From NCBI GenBank assembly GCA_038098605.1, contig JAZDUA010000315.1, positions 1,432,501-1,496,500 on the forward strand: a stretch of 64,000 nucleotides of DNA, in the 5' to 3' direction. Position 1 is the stretch's first letter. Every line of letters begins with the position of its first letter. The stretch comes from Gryllus longicercus. Taxonomy: Eukaryota > Arthropoda > Insecta > Orthoptera > Gryllidae. The translations under genes and the position numbers were made by a program. The notes under the pieces were generated by a model that did not search any database, was not told where the DNA came from, and saw only the letters and a program-made list of their open reading frames with translations. Below, piece by piece: positions 20,724-32,880 of this stretch.

Positions 20724-21264
20724 GGAAGTTGGCAACGCAGATAGGTCAGTGTGAATACAGTGAATTAGAGAGATACGCGCTGGTGTCCCTTGCTAGGCCC
20801 CTAGTAACTGCATGAATGGTGTGGAGAGATCACATTAAACATCTGAGAACAAAGTAGACGTAATCTTAAAACATTGACTGCGAAGGAGACGTCAGGAGTG
20901 CCAACGTGGCAGGTGTGACTGACACTTTTGTAGGGTGACAAAGAAGCACACGAAGTTGTTAGGAGCGTTGAAATGGATGGGTTAGCTGGCTGGGGATGGA
21001 CGGGGAGGTGGCTAGGAAGGAGTGAGGAGGTGTAGTGAAAGTTGGCAACACAGAAGGACAGTTAATATGGTGAATCAGAGACAAGCATTGGTGTCCCTTG
21101 GTAAGTCACTAATAGCTGCGTGAATGGTGAGCAGAGAACACATTAAACAGGTAGCCGTAGAACATATGAGGGTAAAGGAGACGTAAGGAGTGCCAAAGCG
21201 ACAGGCACCTCAGTAGGGTGACAAAGAAGCCCAAGAAGTTGCTAGGAACGTTGAAATGAATGGG
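20724..21264. repeat. Diverged tandem duplication, units of about 230-260 bp
   Basis: Copy 1 (20724-20981) and copy 2 (21037-21264) share ordered blocks: GAAGTTGGCAAC / GAAAGTTGGCAAC, CTGGTGTCCCTTG / TTGGTGTCCCTTG, GGAGACGTCAGGAGTGCC / GGAGACGTAAGGAGTGCC, TAGGGTGACAAAGAAGC and CGTTGAAATGGATGGG / CGTTGAAATGAATGGG. About 55 bp of G-rich spacer separates them. No coding potential is recognised. Confidence 0.85.
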
Positions 21265-21269
21265 ACTCC

Positions 21270-21650
21270 ACCACCACTACCAGTGCGCCTGGCTGCAGAG
21301 CGTTGCGGGCGATGCGTGGTGGCGGGGGCTGCAGAAACGGCGGGCGGCGCCGGGGCACTCACACCCCATAAAGCAAGGGCTCGTTACGGCAAAGAGACAG
21401 CGTTATTTTCCCCGGGAAGCGATCTCCCCCCAACCCTTCCCGGGAGCGCATGAATAAGGCATGAGCGCCGCCGAGGTACCAGTGCGAACGGCGATGCTTA
21501 CGGCGGGAATCGTCCGGCCGCGCGCGATTGGGTCAATGGATTGCGGCGGCGGGGCGCGGGCAAGTGGTTTGTCTTCCGCTAACGTCTCTGAAACGCCCGG
21601 GGAAAAGCCCAATCGTTCGGGTGAATTAAACTGCGTCTCCGAAGGAGTCT
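21270..21650. other. GC/CpG-rich island
   Basis: CpG-dense block beginning right after the tandem duplication. No recognisable product. Confidence 0.5.
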
Positions 21651-22425
21651 ATAGGGCTTTCGGCAACTCTATGGCGCCCTTCATCACCTTGCGTGCGTCA
21701 CAAACCTGCCGTTTATTGCGTCGTGACTTCCATCCATACGGGCAAAAATTCCACACAAATTTACCACTCAACAATTCAAATGATAAAAGAGGGTGCAACT
21801 ATGAAAATTGAGTTGAGTTGAATATAAACTACTAGCTTGAAAGTGAAAATCATTGATTTTAAGTTTAAAAAATAAGCACTGTCATTAACGCTCGTAGGTT
21901 TCAATGCTGATTATGTACGTTTATAATAAATATTTGCTGTAATAAATTGTTCTGTCGGCATTTCACGCATGAAATTTAGATATTTTTCAAAATTGAACTG
22001 CAAAAGGAGATTAATTTAGTGGATTAATTTGCTGTTTATCTTACGTGAAGTATGGTAACACATGCATTTATATTTTGTTGGAGCTGCTAAAAACACTTAT
22101 CATTTTGAGAATGTTAAATTGTTAAAATTAATGCTTCAAATGCTGCAAATTGGCATCCAACGTTAATGAATGTTTATCCTTTATGTTTGTCCTTCGTCAG
22201 TAGTTTATGGTAGGTTGAAACTACTCTAAGATGATTATAACAACATAGTCATCTTATTAGCGACACATTCCCTACTTCTTCGAGCACCTCACCTTGGGAT
22301 ATAACAAGCATACAATGTTAAACTAGTGCTTCCTTTAACGACTATTCGCTGTTACTAATTTCGTCCGGGAACACGAGTACATTTTTAGTGAGTTTAACGA
22401 CGCACATTTCACGTCGACATACGTC
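21651..22425. other. AT-rich DNA, nothing recognised
   Basis: No supported feature. Confidence 0.45.
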
Positions 22426-23560
22426 ACACTTAACTACACATTAAGACGGCGGGTAGGGGGAGTGGGGGGGGGGAGGCCGGGGGAGACGCGACGTCGCCCG
22501 ACGGGTGGCTAGCCACGGGAGGTGCTCTGTCGGCGGCGCCGGAGGAGACAACAGGGCAGGGCACGCGAGCAGACGCCCGCGGCAGCCGGCGGCAGCGGGG
22601 GCGGGGGCGGGGGCGGGGGCGCCGAGGGCAACCGAAGCCGCCCCGGCCCGCCCCCGCGTTCGGCTCCCGCCCTCGTCGGCGCATTATTTATACGAGGCAA
22701 TAAATGCAACCCTCTTCAGGAGCTGTTAGGCAATAAATTACCCCGCGCAGAGTAGCGGTAGCGGTGTGGCGGGGGCGACGGGGATGAGAACGGCCCGGGG
22801 GGGGGGGAGACTACCGCTCGGCGCCCTTTCCCGCGGCCGCTCCGCCGCCGCCGTCTCCTCCTCCTCCTCCCCCGCCGAGAGAGCCATAGTTCAATTACAC
22901 CTGTCTCTCCGGCTGATCCACCCCGCGACCCGCCAGATTAGCTGCTATAAATTCATAGCGGCTCACCCCTTTTAGTAAGACGTTCGTGTGTTTTGTGTCT
23001 GTTCGCGCGCGAGGGACGGGGCTGAGCTCTCTACGGATAGGTCGGGGAGCACGGCGCATCTGATACTCTCTCTCTCCCCCGTTCTCCTCCTCCGCCACCC
23101 TCGCCAAAGTCACGAATCACCTCCCCCCGTCGCCGCCACCCGCCTCGCCACAAGGCGTGCAGACGCGCGTTGGGACGCGACGACGGAGTTGTCGGCGGGA
23201 TTACGCGATATTGGAAAATATCTCGGAGGCGGAATATTAACGTTGGCGCCCTCTAGGTTCGCTGGAGGCGACACTTTTAAAGGCCCCGGTCGCGCTCCGC
23301 GCCGGCAACAGATTTCCTTTAGTAGACTGCTCCGCGAGTACTAAACCTCCTGCCATGCTTTGCGCGTCCCCGCGCGCCGCGGGGCGAGAGGGAGGCGCCC
23401 GATAAAGACAATAGCTGCCTTATGAATTTTTACGGCGGCGCCGCTGTTTGAATCGCAGGAGGCGGCGGCGGCGGCGGCGACGACTTACGCAGGGGAGCCG
23501 ACGAAAGCGACGGAAACTGAAGAAGAGTCGGCAATGATGTTGACAGTGGGGGAGGAACGG
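22426..23560. other. Large GC/CpG island with embedded AT-rich motif clusters
   Basis: CpG-dense for about 1.1 kb with a GGGGGC run (22596-22621), a G run near 22798-22808 and a GGC run (23460-23480). AT-rich cores lie inside: GCATTATTTATACGAGG, GGCAATAAATTACC, GCTGCTATAAATTCATAG and AGCTGCCTTATGAATTTTTACGG. CAATAAA and TTATGAA/TTTTACGG resemble binding sites of Caudal/Abd-B-type homeodomain proteins (established consensus, TTTAT core). This organisation fits an enhancer or promoter island but proves nothing by itself. Confidence 0.5.
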
Positions 23561-25125
23561 TTGAGATTGAGACAGTCGCAGGAAATATGAGTACTAATGA
23601 CTTTAGCAATGAGAGTAGTAATTTTAATGTGGCCTCATTATCTTTTATTTTTATGAATACCCGAATCTTTAGGGACTGATAAGGTATCTACTTGCAATAT
23701 AGGTATTTGATGGGCTATCGAATTAGTACTGAAGAAATACGTTCTGCTCACAAATGTTTAAAGAGGTGAAAATTATTAAACGAGTGCCATTTCGTGGAGT
23801 GGCGACGGATACGCATTACGTCATTTGTATAATGAAAGTGGTTTATGGCACGGTCACTGTAGAAGCTAATGCAGCTCACTGTTGAGAGATTGAGTAGGTA
23901 CTAAGAGCTGGAAACTATAACTGTTAATGAAACGGAGTTAACAGACAGTTTTAGCATGCAGATTTTGTATCACCCGTGCAAAACTTTGGTTTCGTGTTCT
24001 TCCCCTTCCTTTCATTTCTTTCTGTTTCATACATATAATATATGGAATTGGCTTTTACATATAATGAACAGTTGTCGTTTTGTTTTTTATTTTGAAATTA
24101 GTTGTGGTGCATCACTAATTTAGTCAATTTACCTATAAAGCATGAATTACCATACGAGACAATAGTCTCTTAATCAAATGATTTCTGGGAGTGAATGGAT
24201 ATTGCAGGCGTTCGCAGGAACGTTAATTTCCAGGATTCTTGCATTGCCACCATATCTAATTCCGATCCTTCAACAGCGGCGAGATACGTGACGACTGCTA
24301 CGACGAAAGGCGAAAAGGGAAAGGACGTAGATGCGAACGTGCATGATCAAGCACGCATGCGATGCGTGTGGTAGCGCGTGCAAGGGAGAAATGAAAGACG
24401 TCTATTTACGACACGCGAGTAGGGTAGTTTCCTTGGAATCCGTAAGTGGTCTTGAAACAGAATTGTAAATCTGGTGGGAAATAGAGAAAAAAAGAGAGGG
24501 AAGAACCTTCCGACGTTCTGGGAAGCCATGTTACATGGGAGACCGCGAGTGACGAGGGCGGGAACGCGGAGAAAGGAGGGTTCAAACAGGAGACTATAAA
24601 AAATTTATGTTCTTTCGGGAGAATGCTGATAAAACAATAAATTTTTCGATGCAGTAGTCATCGATAGGTATTGCGGGAGGTGTAGTAAGAAAGCAATCAG
24701 TTCTAGTGAATATTTTAAAAGTACTTCAGAATAACACGGTGAACAGGAATGGAATAGTGGGTTTCAATATACCATTCCTTAAGACAGAACAGATTTATTG
24801 AAAAAAAAGAAGGTGCGCGGTTCTTCATTTTACTCATCAACATTTAATTCGAAGTTTCTGACCCTATCATCCTCACGAAAACTGCGATAGTAAGAACTTA
24901 CATCTTAAAATTTACAATGCGACATCTGCAAAAACTGCTATAAAATGTAATACTTTCTAGGCTCTTAAAGTGTACTTCATTACATAAAAAAATCACAAAG
25001 CCTTTGGCATTTTCTGTGTGTGTTAAAAGACACAATACACTAAACTTGAAATAAACACGTGTCTCTTTCATGTCACGAAGAAAATGTCAAATCTTGCCAC
25101 TGATTATATAATTCAATGAAGCCTT
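23561..25125. other. AT-rich DNA, nothing recognised
   Basis: About 1.5 kb of AT-rich sequence without a supportable gene or repeat. Confidence 0.5.
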
Positions 25126-25440
25126 TCCCATGTTTCCCTTTTCTTTCTGCGCCGCAGACGGGAGTCTGGGAGTAATTCCATTTGCGGCTGCGTGAACGAG
25201 AGCCGCGTCCCCAAATGAACGCATCGCATCGCGACGCCCCGCCCGCGCCGCCGCCTCCGCATTATCCGGCGTCAAAGGGAGCGCCGCCGCCGTAATCAGG
25301 AGAGCACAGCAACGCGCTCTAATCAGCGATCGCAGACAGACGTTAATCGCGACGTGCTGCTCGGCGAGAAATTCCGCGGGCCTCTTTGGAGCATCACGGA
25401 CACGCATTAATTCCAGACGGCGCAGGCTGGCCCGAAATGG
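25126..25440. other. Small GC/CpG-rich island
   Basis: CpG-enriched. A 122-codon minus-strand frame is unrecognised. Confidence 0.45.
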
Positions 25441-25985
25441 TGAAAAACCGCGCATGCTGAAAAAAAGTCACGGGCTTCTTATATGGTAATAGAGCAAATA
25501 ATGATTGCTTTCCTAGATATCGCTGTAATGAATCAAATGAAAACTGAGCAATAATGCCGAATTTCGTAGCTGCATGAATCGATATTAAATCTGTAGAGAA
25601 ATATACACTCATGAAACTACAAAAAGACCGTACCGAAAGGCGAAACGAAACATTTCCTTATCTGTTCTCAAGGTAAATGTCAGAAGGGGAATTTCGCGCA
25701 GCAACAAATTAAGCATAAAATTTATATTCCACTAATAAAAAGTTGAATAACTTAGAATTGAAAAATAAAAAAAAATAAAAAAAATATCATATCCGAAATT
25801 ATTCCGATGTAATTTATGTAATGTTTTAATTTTTATTTGTAGATAGGACTCATTTTCACAAATTGTCAACAAAAGTTCTCTTTTACAAATTTTCCCACGG
25901 GCACTATACGCATTGCTTGGTGTCATTCTAGGCTCACTTCTTGGTGTCGCTTGAGCACATCTCCACCGCGCAGAGAACATTCAAT
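25441..25985. other. AT-rich DNA, nothing recognised
   Basis: A-rich runs at about 25766-25789. No feature supported. Confidence 0.45.
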
Positions 25986-26565
25986 CTCGGGTGGGTGGCG
26001 GCCCGTAATTAACATACGCGTGCCAGCACGGCGGCGAGGACGCGGGCGCAGAGACGCGACGCGGGCGGGGCGGGGCGGGGCGGGGGCGGCAGAGGGGGTG
26101 CAGCTGACAGATCCGGCGGTGTCGCCGCGTCAGCGACGGCCCACCCTCTCCACGTGCCGCCGCCACCGCGCCTCCAGCGCCGCGCCGCGCCGCGTCCCCC
26201 CCGGGGACTAAATGAACCCCCGCCGCCCCACCCCCTCCCCTGCCCACTCAGCCCCCCTCCCCGACACCTGACGCGGCCTTCTTGATTGCGACCCCCGCCC
26301 CGCGCGCCCCCGCGCCAGCGCCCGTCGGATGCCCACGGCCCTCGCCGCCGCCACCACTGCCCGCCGCAGCTGCCGTCGAGAGGCCGGCGCGCCCGTGACA
26401 GCGCCGGCCGAAGCCGCAACCGCTGCGACTCCGCATCGACGGAGATCACATAGGGAGCAGCCGCCGGCTTTATACACAAGAGGCGTCGTCTGGGTATCGG
26501 CATGTGGTGACGTCAAGGGCGCGCTCGAGAGGCGTTCGGAGACGGAGTTAGGGACAGGGGTGGCG
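25986..26565. other. GC/CpG-rich island with GGGGC array
   Basis: CpG-dense. GGGGC-type units occupy 26064-26087. Frames of 62-164 codons on both strands are Gly/Arg/Ala-rich artefacts. Confidence 0.55.
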
Positions 26566-27315
26566 ATTTTTCATTTGCGCTGAACCAGGAAGAACTTAAT
26601 GGTACTTCACGTCCACTTCCAGACGGCCGAAATGAAATGTCCTTTCTAATGAACTTGTCAGTTAAACAATCAGTTCCCTGCGTAGAATTCGTGGAAAGGG
26701 GAAAAATAATTTATGGTAACCCATACAACCCATACGGCAATTTGGAGATTACGTTAAAAAAACTGAGAGAAAGGATCAAAGACAAGTTATATTTGTCAAT
26801 AATGTTATTATTACATAATATTTATTAATGTACTATTTGTAATTACTAGTTACAATATACGATATACACTAACAATTAAATAAAAAAATATATTTATCTA
26901 CACGATTATTTTTCATCAGTACAGTAATGTATGTAAAATTTAATAACTGATGAATGTCTGCGACGTTATGAATGATGACTGGTTCTGCCTTATTGGTCAT
27001 TTATTTTGTACACAAAAAAAATAAACTTATAATTTACACCAAAACCACAGACGTGAAGGACAATGTTTAATGCTAAATTTAACAAATCACTTTCCAAAAG
27101 AAAGTATGAATTAAACAAGCTGCTGAGTTATATCATGAAACTTCATTCCTTGCCTCTAAAAACACACCTTACTACGTTAAAAATGGTGGCCGTACAAAAA
27201 CCAATTACTACCTGGTCTCAAAAATACGTTGAAAGAGTAGGTAAACTCAAAGTTCTATTCTTTTCATAAAAAGGTTTTATTCTTAGATGCCAGAAATATC
27301 GCCGCAAAGCATTCT
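26566..27315. other. AT-rich DNA, nothing recognised
   Basis: Small frames at 26637-26828 and 27063-27269 have no recognisable domain. Confidence 0.45.
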
Positions 27316-28160
27316 TCAAGTCCGCCTCTAAGAGGTGTGTCCCTCTTACGGCGGCAGCACTGGCCCGGAAGGCGAATCACAGGGCGGGGCTCAACTGGTG
27401 CCAGCGAGCGGGCGCCCGCGCCCCGCTTCCGCAGCAGGAAAGGCAGTGGGCGCGCGAATTCAGCCTAGGTCGCACCCCGCCCCACGCCCCCCCCCCCGCG
27501 CCCCACGCCCCGCGCCTCGCGCCCCGCGCCTCGCGCCCCGCGCCCCACGCCCCGCGCCTCGCGCCCCGCGCCTCGCGCCCCGCGCCACGCGCTCCACACC
27601 CTGCGCCCCGCGATCCGCCCCCCCGCGCCCCACGCCTCGCGCCTCGCGCCTCACGCCTCGCGCCTCGCGCCTCGCGCCTCGCGCCTCGCGCCTCGCGCCT
27701 CGCGCCCCGCGCCTCGCACCTCGCGCCTCACGCCCCGCGTCACGCGCTCCACACCCTGCGCCCCGCGCTCCGCCCCGCGCGTTGTGTCCCGCTCTCCGCT
27801 CCACGCCCCGTGCTCCGCGGAACGCGGAACGCGCACGTCCGACGCGCGCGCCTCACGTGAGCTCCGCGACCGCCAGGAAACTTCTCGCCTTACGCTGTCT
27901 CGTCTCGAATCTCCCCCAACCCCACCCACCTCATGTCTAGAGTATTACCGTTGCCTTCCCGTGTTGTGTTCGTTGTGACACGCCCCGCCCCGGTCTGCCC
28001 ATACTCGGACTGCTGAGTGCTGCCTCGGTCGGCCAGTGCCTCCTCGTTCCGACTCGTCCTGCTCTGCCCACGTTCGACCTGTCCTGCTCCGCGCAGTGCG
28101 TCTCATTCCCTGCATTCTATCCCGTCTCGCCCCGTTCACAATTACTCCGGCCAGCGCCGA
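27316..28160. other. GC-rich island dominated by a minisatellite
   Basis: GC-rich block containing the array at 27472-27835. The 201-codon plus-strand frame (APRPAPRAPR-type repeats) is the translation of the array and not a conserved gene. Confidence 0.6.
27472..27835. repeat. GC-rich minisatellite, ~10-bp unit (CGCGCCTCGC / CGCGCCCCGC)
   Basis: About 35 imperfect units of GCGCCTCGCG and GCGCCCCGCG. A larger 60-150-bp composite also recurs: CGCGTCACGCGCTCCACACC at 27736 nearly matches CGCGCCACGCGCTCCACACC at about 27580, so part of the array was itself duplicated. It is CpG-rich throughout. Confidence 0.9.
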
Positions 28161-28510
28161 GCAGCCCCAGCCCCGCCATCCCCACCTTGTTATTCATCCT
28201 GACTCGTTTCTATGACTCAATCCGCTTCACCTTTCTTCCCGTCTATCCTCAATCTATCCGTCAGACCATAAATTTACGTTCACAATAACCTGCTTCACTG
28301 TACACTTCTTTCGCCCATGCGTTCATCGCCCTCCCTTACTACCTCGTTTCGCCTCCTTTCGCTGTACCGTCGCCCTCCTAACACGCTATAGACCGTCCCA
28401 TTCCATCTGGCCCTCGTCAGGCACCGCTTTTCCATGCTCACCAAGATCTGCCGACCCCGCAGCACGATCCTTGGCCACAACGGCCGCCAGCGTGTAGTCT
28501 AACTACAAGT
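28161..28510. other. Pyrimidine-rich degenerate DNA
   Basis: Rich in cgtc/cctc/tccg words on the plus strand. No gene recognised. Confidence 0.4.
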
Positions 28511-29215
28511 TTTGACAAGGGTTTCATGCAAGTTCTAGTTTTCCTAGCTGCAGCTGTAAACATTGCCTTTGCTATTAACAGCAACAAGAAAACAATTTCA
28601 TAACTTTCAAATACGTTTAATAGCAACAGGGATGTCTCATATTATTACCTTGTTTTCTCAGTGATTTCTCCTTGATCGAATCCAACGTTTCTTCAACTGA
28701 GATGTATTTTAGGTATTACATTTTAGTTATAATTCGGAAATATGAAAAAAGAGGGTTTTCTACGAAATTTTAATAAGTTGAAAGATAATTAAATTATAAT
28801 GTTGAAAGGCAATTCATTTGAACATGTTTTCAAACAAATTGCAAACTGAGTTTCATGATGTTATAAAATATATCATATATCGATAATTATTGGAGATACT
28901 GAATACATCTTAATAATTGTGACGTATAACAAATAGGTATAAGGCCAAGGCCACTAAATTATTTATGCTAACTTCTACTTTCATTTTGAATTTCTTCATA
29001 ATACATTTATCTATTTTTAAAATCACTCGTACATTAATGGCTAATTAATAAAATATTAGCTTTCTTGAAAATTAAATTCAAAACAATGGCTGCTTTAACA
29101 GTGTTTTAGTGCATATACTGATAATTAGGTGTATATTTTCACTCTGTATATAAAATACCTTACAACCTTCTCATAACATTTACAACATAACCATTACAGA
29201 GCTTCCTAAAGTACA
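28511..29215. other. AT-rich DNA, nothing recognised
   Basis: No supported feature. Confidence 0.45.
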
Positions 29216-30060
29216 CCAACACGAACACTGCGGCCGAAATAGCTCGGGCACCACTATTTCATCACCGGCCATTTCATCGCCTCTCAAGAGGCCGCCTCGG
29301 CCATCCTCGCCGGTGCGGCATCAATTACCAACATCACCTTCACCGCCGCGCCGTCACGAACCCTGGGGCTGCCAGCGTCTGCGCCGGGCTGGGCTTCCCC
29401 CCTCCCCCCGCGTCTTCACCCACGCCGCCACCGCCGCACCGGCGAAGAGGCGGCGGCGCCCGCGCTATTTCTAGCTTCGCCGCCGCTCGTTACCGCCGGC
29501 CCCGGCAGAGGCGCTGCGTGCTTCCGGGCCCGCCGGAAACGCGCCGGGCGCACGTCAGGAGAAGGTGCGCCGATTTCGCCCAAACCTCAGCGGAGCTGGT
29601 AGCGCTGCCCGTCCGCAGCGGCAGCGGCTTGAACCATCGGGGAAACTTGACCGTCTCCCCGTCCCCCGCCACCTCCGCAGCTGCGTCACGAACGCTACTT
29701 CATCAACCGGAACAACGCCTACGCGCCCTTTCAGAACGTGTTAATTGGAGTGGGTCCCGATCGCGAGCGCCGCTCCTCGCGGATTATTTCCGACTTCCCT
29801 TCAATTCCACAATGGATCTATTCCAGTCGCACGCTATTTTTTTTCGACACACACACTCTCTGCAAATTGTTTCGTGTTTTGGGACACGAAGAGTGAGAGA
29901 GGCCGAGCGGGCCCAGCAGCGCGGCGTTGTAGGTTGCTCCACGGGGCCATTTTGGGAGACGGTAAGTACATGATTCACGCGTATCAAAACCGCCGGAGAA
30001 GCGCCTATTTACAAAGCAGGCGTTCTCCCCTTCAGCGGGTCGACGCAGTCATAAATTCGA
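29216..30060. other. GC/CpG-rich island with a strong plus-strand 5' splice-site match
   Basis: CpG-dense 29220-29780, tapering downstream. GAGACG|GTAAGTACA at 29956-29970 matches the eukaryotic donor consensus very well. A CpG island followed by a strong donor could be a non-coding first exon on the plus strand ending at 29961. I cannot identify a start site or a downstream exon, so the transcript is hypothetical. Confidence 0.35.
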
Positions 30061-30640
30061 GCTAAGCAGATTATATCCGCGGCACGAGAGGCAAAAAAAG
30101 CGCGCGCGCGGGCGGGCGGACGGGCGGTCCCGGCGAGCGGCGTGGCAATCCGGAGCATTCGCTGATTTTTTAATTAGCGTCGCCGAGGGGTGTGAGCCAC
30201 AGATGCGCGGCGAGCGGCGGGGGACGGGGAGGGTGGGCAGAGGGGCGCGATTGGCGTCCAGGTGGCGCGGCGATCGCCCTCCAGGGAAATCCGCGTCGTC
30301 TCCGCCGCCGCCGTCCCCGCATCCTCCCGGGCGCCGCCAGAGCATCCACCGCCGGCGCCGCGACGAGAGTTTCCGCAGTCATCTCGGCCACTCCCCCATT
30401 CCCCTCCCAGCCTCCCTCGGCGTCGCCGGCCCCCATGTTTCTTGGCGCCCGCCCTTCCTAATTGGGAGCGAGGTATTCCTCCGAGCTTCGTCGGTGATTT
30501 TTCCTTCCGGAGACACTGCGGCGACGGAAGCGGAGAAGGGGCGACGGAGGTTACGGACGGCGGCGTCGGAAGAGTGGAAAGTGGTGGCGCTGGCATTGCC
30601 GCCGGACGAGGGAAAAGGTGATGTTGCCAAATAGTTGATA
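30061..30640. other. GC/CpG-rich island
   Basis: CpG-dense, with AT-rich patches GTCATAAATTCG (30048-30059) at its edge and TTTTTTAATTAGCGTCGCCG (30164-30183) inside. The 218-codon minus-strand and other frames are low-complexity. Confidence 0.5.
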
Positions 30641-31065
30641 GGCAAGATTGTTGCAAGGCAAGATGACAGATCACAGAAAGGTGAAGACGGAGAATGAGGA
30701 GGCGAAGAAGTGTGGAAGGCATGAATAAACTGTTGCAGTACCAGCTACACGTGACTACCACGTGTCGTATGTGCAATGGGTTTAGTGTGACGCAATGCTG
30801 TGGCAGTGCGACGAAGACGTTACATTTCACTGGTATTATTGCAAAGGGAGCTGAAAATTTAAACTAATTGCAATTAACCGAGGACTAGCAAAATATAGGA
30901 GGCATTGCACGTTGTGAAGTTCCGTGCTACGTTGCACTTACTGCACTCTGCGACACAAGTGGTTGCGCACTGTTTAAGGCTACTTGAAGGCGTTGCAAGA
31001 GATTGGAGGGCGTCGGGGTAAACGTTGTGCTGCAAAGAAAGAAAGAAAGAACCGTGGAGATGCAC
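30641..31065. other. Unannotated moderate-GC DNA
   Basis: No supported feature. Confidence 0.4.
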
Positions 31066-31575
31066 GTCAGCCTCGCGAAGGTGGTGGGAGCAGTGTCCCG
31101 ACGAGCGAGGAGAAGTGGCGAGAGTGAAAAATAAGGCTCCGTTTCACGCTGCGTTACGGCCGGATTACCACCCCCGGGGCGCGCGACGGCGACGGGGGCG
31201 GCGGCGGCGGAGGCCGCGGTCGCGTGCGCGCGCCCAGCGCCCCTGGCGGTCGATCCGCCAGGCTTAATGCGGCGTTCGCGTGCGCGCGCGGCCCCGCGAC
31301 CGCCGCCTCCGCCGCCGCCGCCGGCCTCTCCGCAGCCCATATCTCAGCGCGCGGGCGGGAAGCTAGGCTCGCAGGCCTGACTCACCGCGTTATGATCCCG
31401 CGCCCTCCGCCCCGTGCCCCGGGCGCCCCCGCCCTCGCCCTCGCCCTCGCCCTCCCGCCCCGGGGGCGGGTGGCTCCCACTCAATCACCGGCGGCCCGCG
31501 CGCACCGGTCGGCCGGTCGGCCCCGCCCCCCTTCGCTTGCCGCGAGTTCCGTCTCGCCCAACACCGTAATGAATG
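31066..31575. other. GC/CpG-rich island
   Basis: Strongly CpG-dense. Includes (CGCCCT)n at about 31430-31456. GCG|GTGAGTCAGG on the minus strand (near 31382-31391) is a donor look-alike. Frames on both strands are unrecognised. Confidence 0.5.
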
Positions 31576-32285
31576 CGCACAATGCATGGGAGAAAGGATA
31601 AGTGGCGTGAAAGCGGATTGAGTAAGTTGTGGCATTTGATACCGGGAAACCATGACCTTTTCTTCCTTCTGACTTTGATGTAGTGGTCACACGGCAATAA
31701 TAAAGGTATGGAAATAATAATGTGTTTACTTTCCTATTTCCTTCAGTACACTCAGGATATATCTGCACACCACAGAACTTCTAAATTAATGTCTAGACAA
31801 TTCAGCCTCATTTAGTGACCACGGATTTCAGAAATAATTTGGAGGTAATAATACTGGGCATGGTTTTTATGGACGATGAACCTTTCGTTGTGTTAGAATG
31901 AAGAGAGCCTAATTTCACGCTTCGTTAATACATCTTTTCAGTGTTTTAAATTTGTGGGTTTTAACATCTTTCGAAAATTTATAGAAGTTACTTGAGTGTT
32001 GACAGATACTGACAAGTCTTTGTTGCTTTTCCCATCCACATTTTAGGTTAGACAACTGTTTACGCATTGTATTCTCCTTAATTCGAACATTATACTTAAA
32101 CGGGACAGTCAAATGCAGAAACATACGACAGGTAGCGACTAATCACTAAGAATATTTTGAAGAAAGCAAAGCTCTATTACCATATCAGCAATACTAGATG
32201 CTTTATAGATCCAAATAAGAGAAACAACACTAGAGTGAAATAGCAAACGACCGCGTTCATTGACGCACCACTCAAACGAATGACA
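31576..32285. other. AT-rich DNA, nothing recognised
   Basis: No supported feature. Confidence 0.45.
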
Positions 32286-32643
32286 TCTCAAGCCGCTCAG
32301 CTTGCAGCTGAGAACCACGATCGGGGCTGCGCAAAAACTGCGAGGGTCTTTCGCGCCGAGTGGCAGACAGGGTAGCGAGCACAGCCAGCCGCGGGCCGTG
32401 CCCTGTTTCGACCGCGGCGGCGACTGTTTCAGTAACCGGTTACGGCTCGTAACCGGTTTCTGGAAGGCGCCGTAAAGCGGAAGGCCCGGGTTTACAGCCC
32501 GGGGTATAGGCGGGCCGCCGCCACCGCCGTCGCGTCGAAGTGGCGCGGGATGTGGGATAGCCCGCGTCGCAAACATGTTTGTGTCCGCCAGTTGTAAAAG
32601 TGCAGCCGCGGCTCCCGGAGCCTTCTCGCGAGCAGCGGCGGCG

Positions 32644-32675
<32 letters not shown>

Positions 32676-32880
32676 TCCAGCGGTATCGGCAGCATCGAGA
32701 TCTCCGGCGGCCATCTTAACGACTCTGTGCGCCCGTCGTCGTCCTCGCCGCCGCCTTTACAGACGCTGTCGCGGCTACCCCCGCCACCGCAGTCCGAACT
32801 TTTAAGCGGACGCCGCGGTTTCGACGGCATCGAACGGTTGAAATATCGCGCATTCTTCGAAACGTTGGCGAGAAACTTCG
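32286..32880. other. GC/CpG-rich island with (GGC)n
   Basis: CpG-dense. The stretch 32637-32675 is a GGC run with one interruption. The local inverted repeat AGTAACCGGTTACGG...CGTAACCGGTTTC (about 32431-32459) carries two AACCGGTT palindromes, resembling the AACCGGTT site of Grainyhead-type factors. The 191-codon minus-strand frame contains a poly-Ala translated from the GGC run and is not a recognised protein. Confidence 0.5.

Noticed and set aside
27335..27940. 201-codon APRPAPRAP-repeat frame
   Set aside because: Direct translation of a 10-bp minisatellite. Antisense frames are equally open.
30174..30830. 218-codon minus-strand open frame
   Set aside because: Most of it lies in a CpG island where stop codons are rare. 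Gly/Arg-rich low-complexity translation, with competing frames on the plus strand.
32139..32714. 191-codon minus-strand frame with poly-Ala, resembling developmental regulators with alanine tracts
   Set aside because: The Ala tract comes from a GGC microsatellite, and no homeodomain, zinc finger or other domain is visible on either side.
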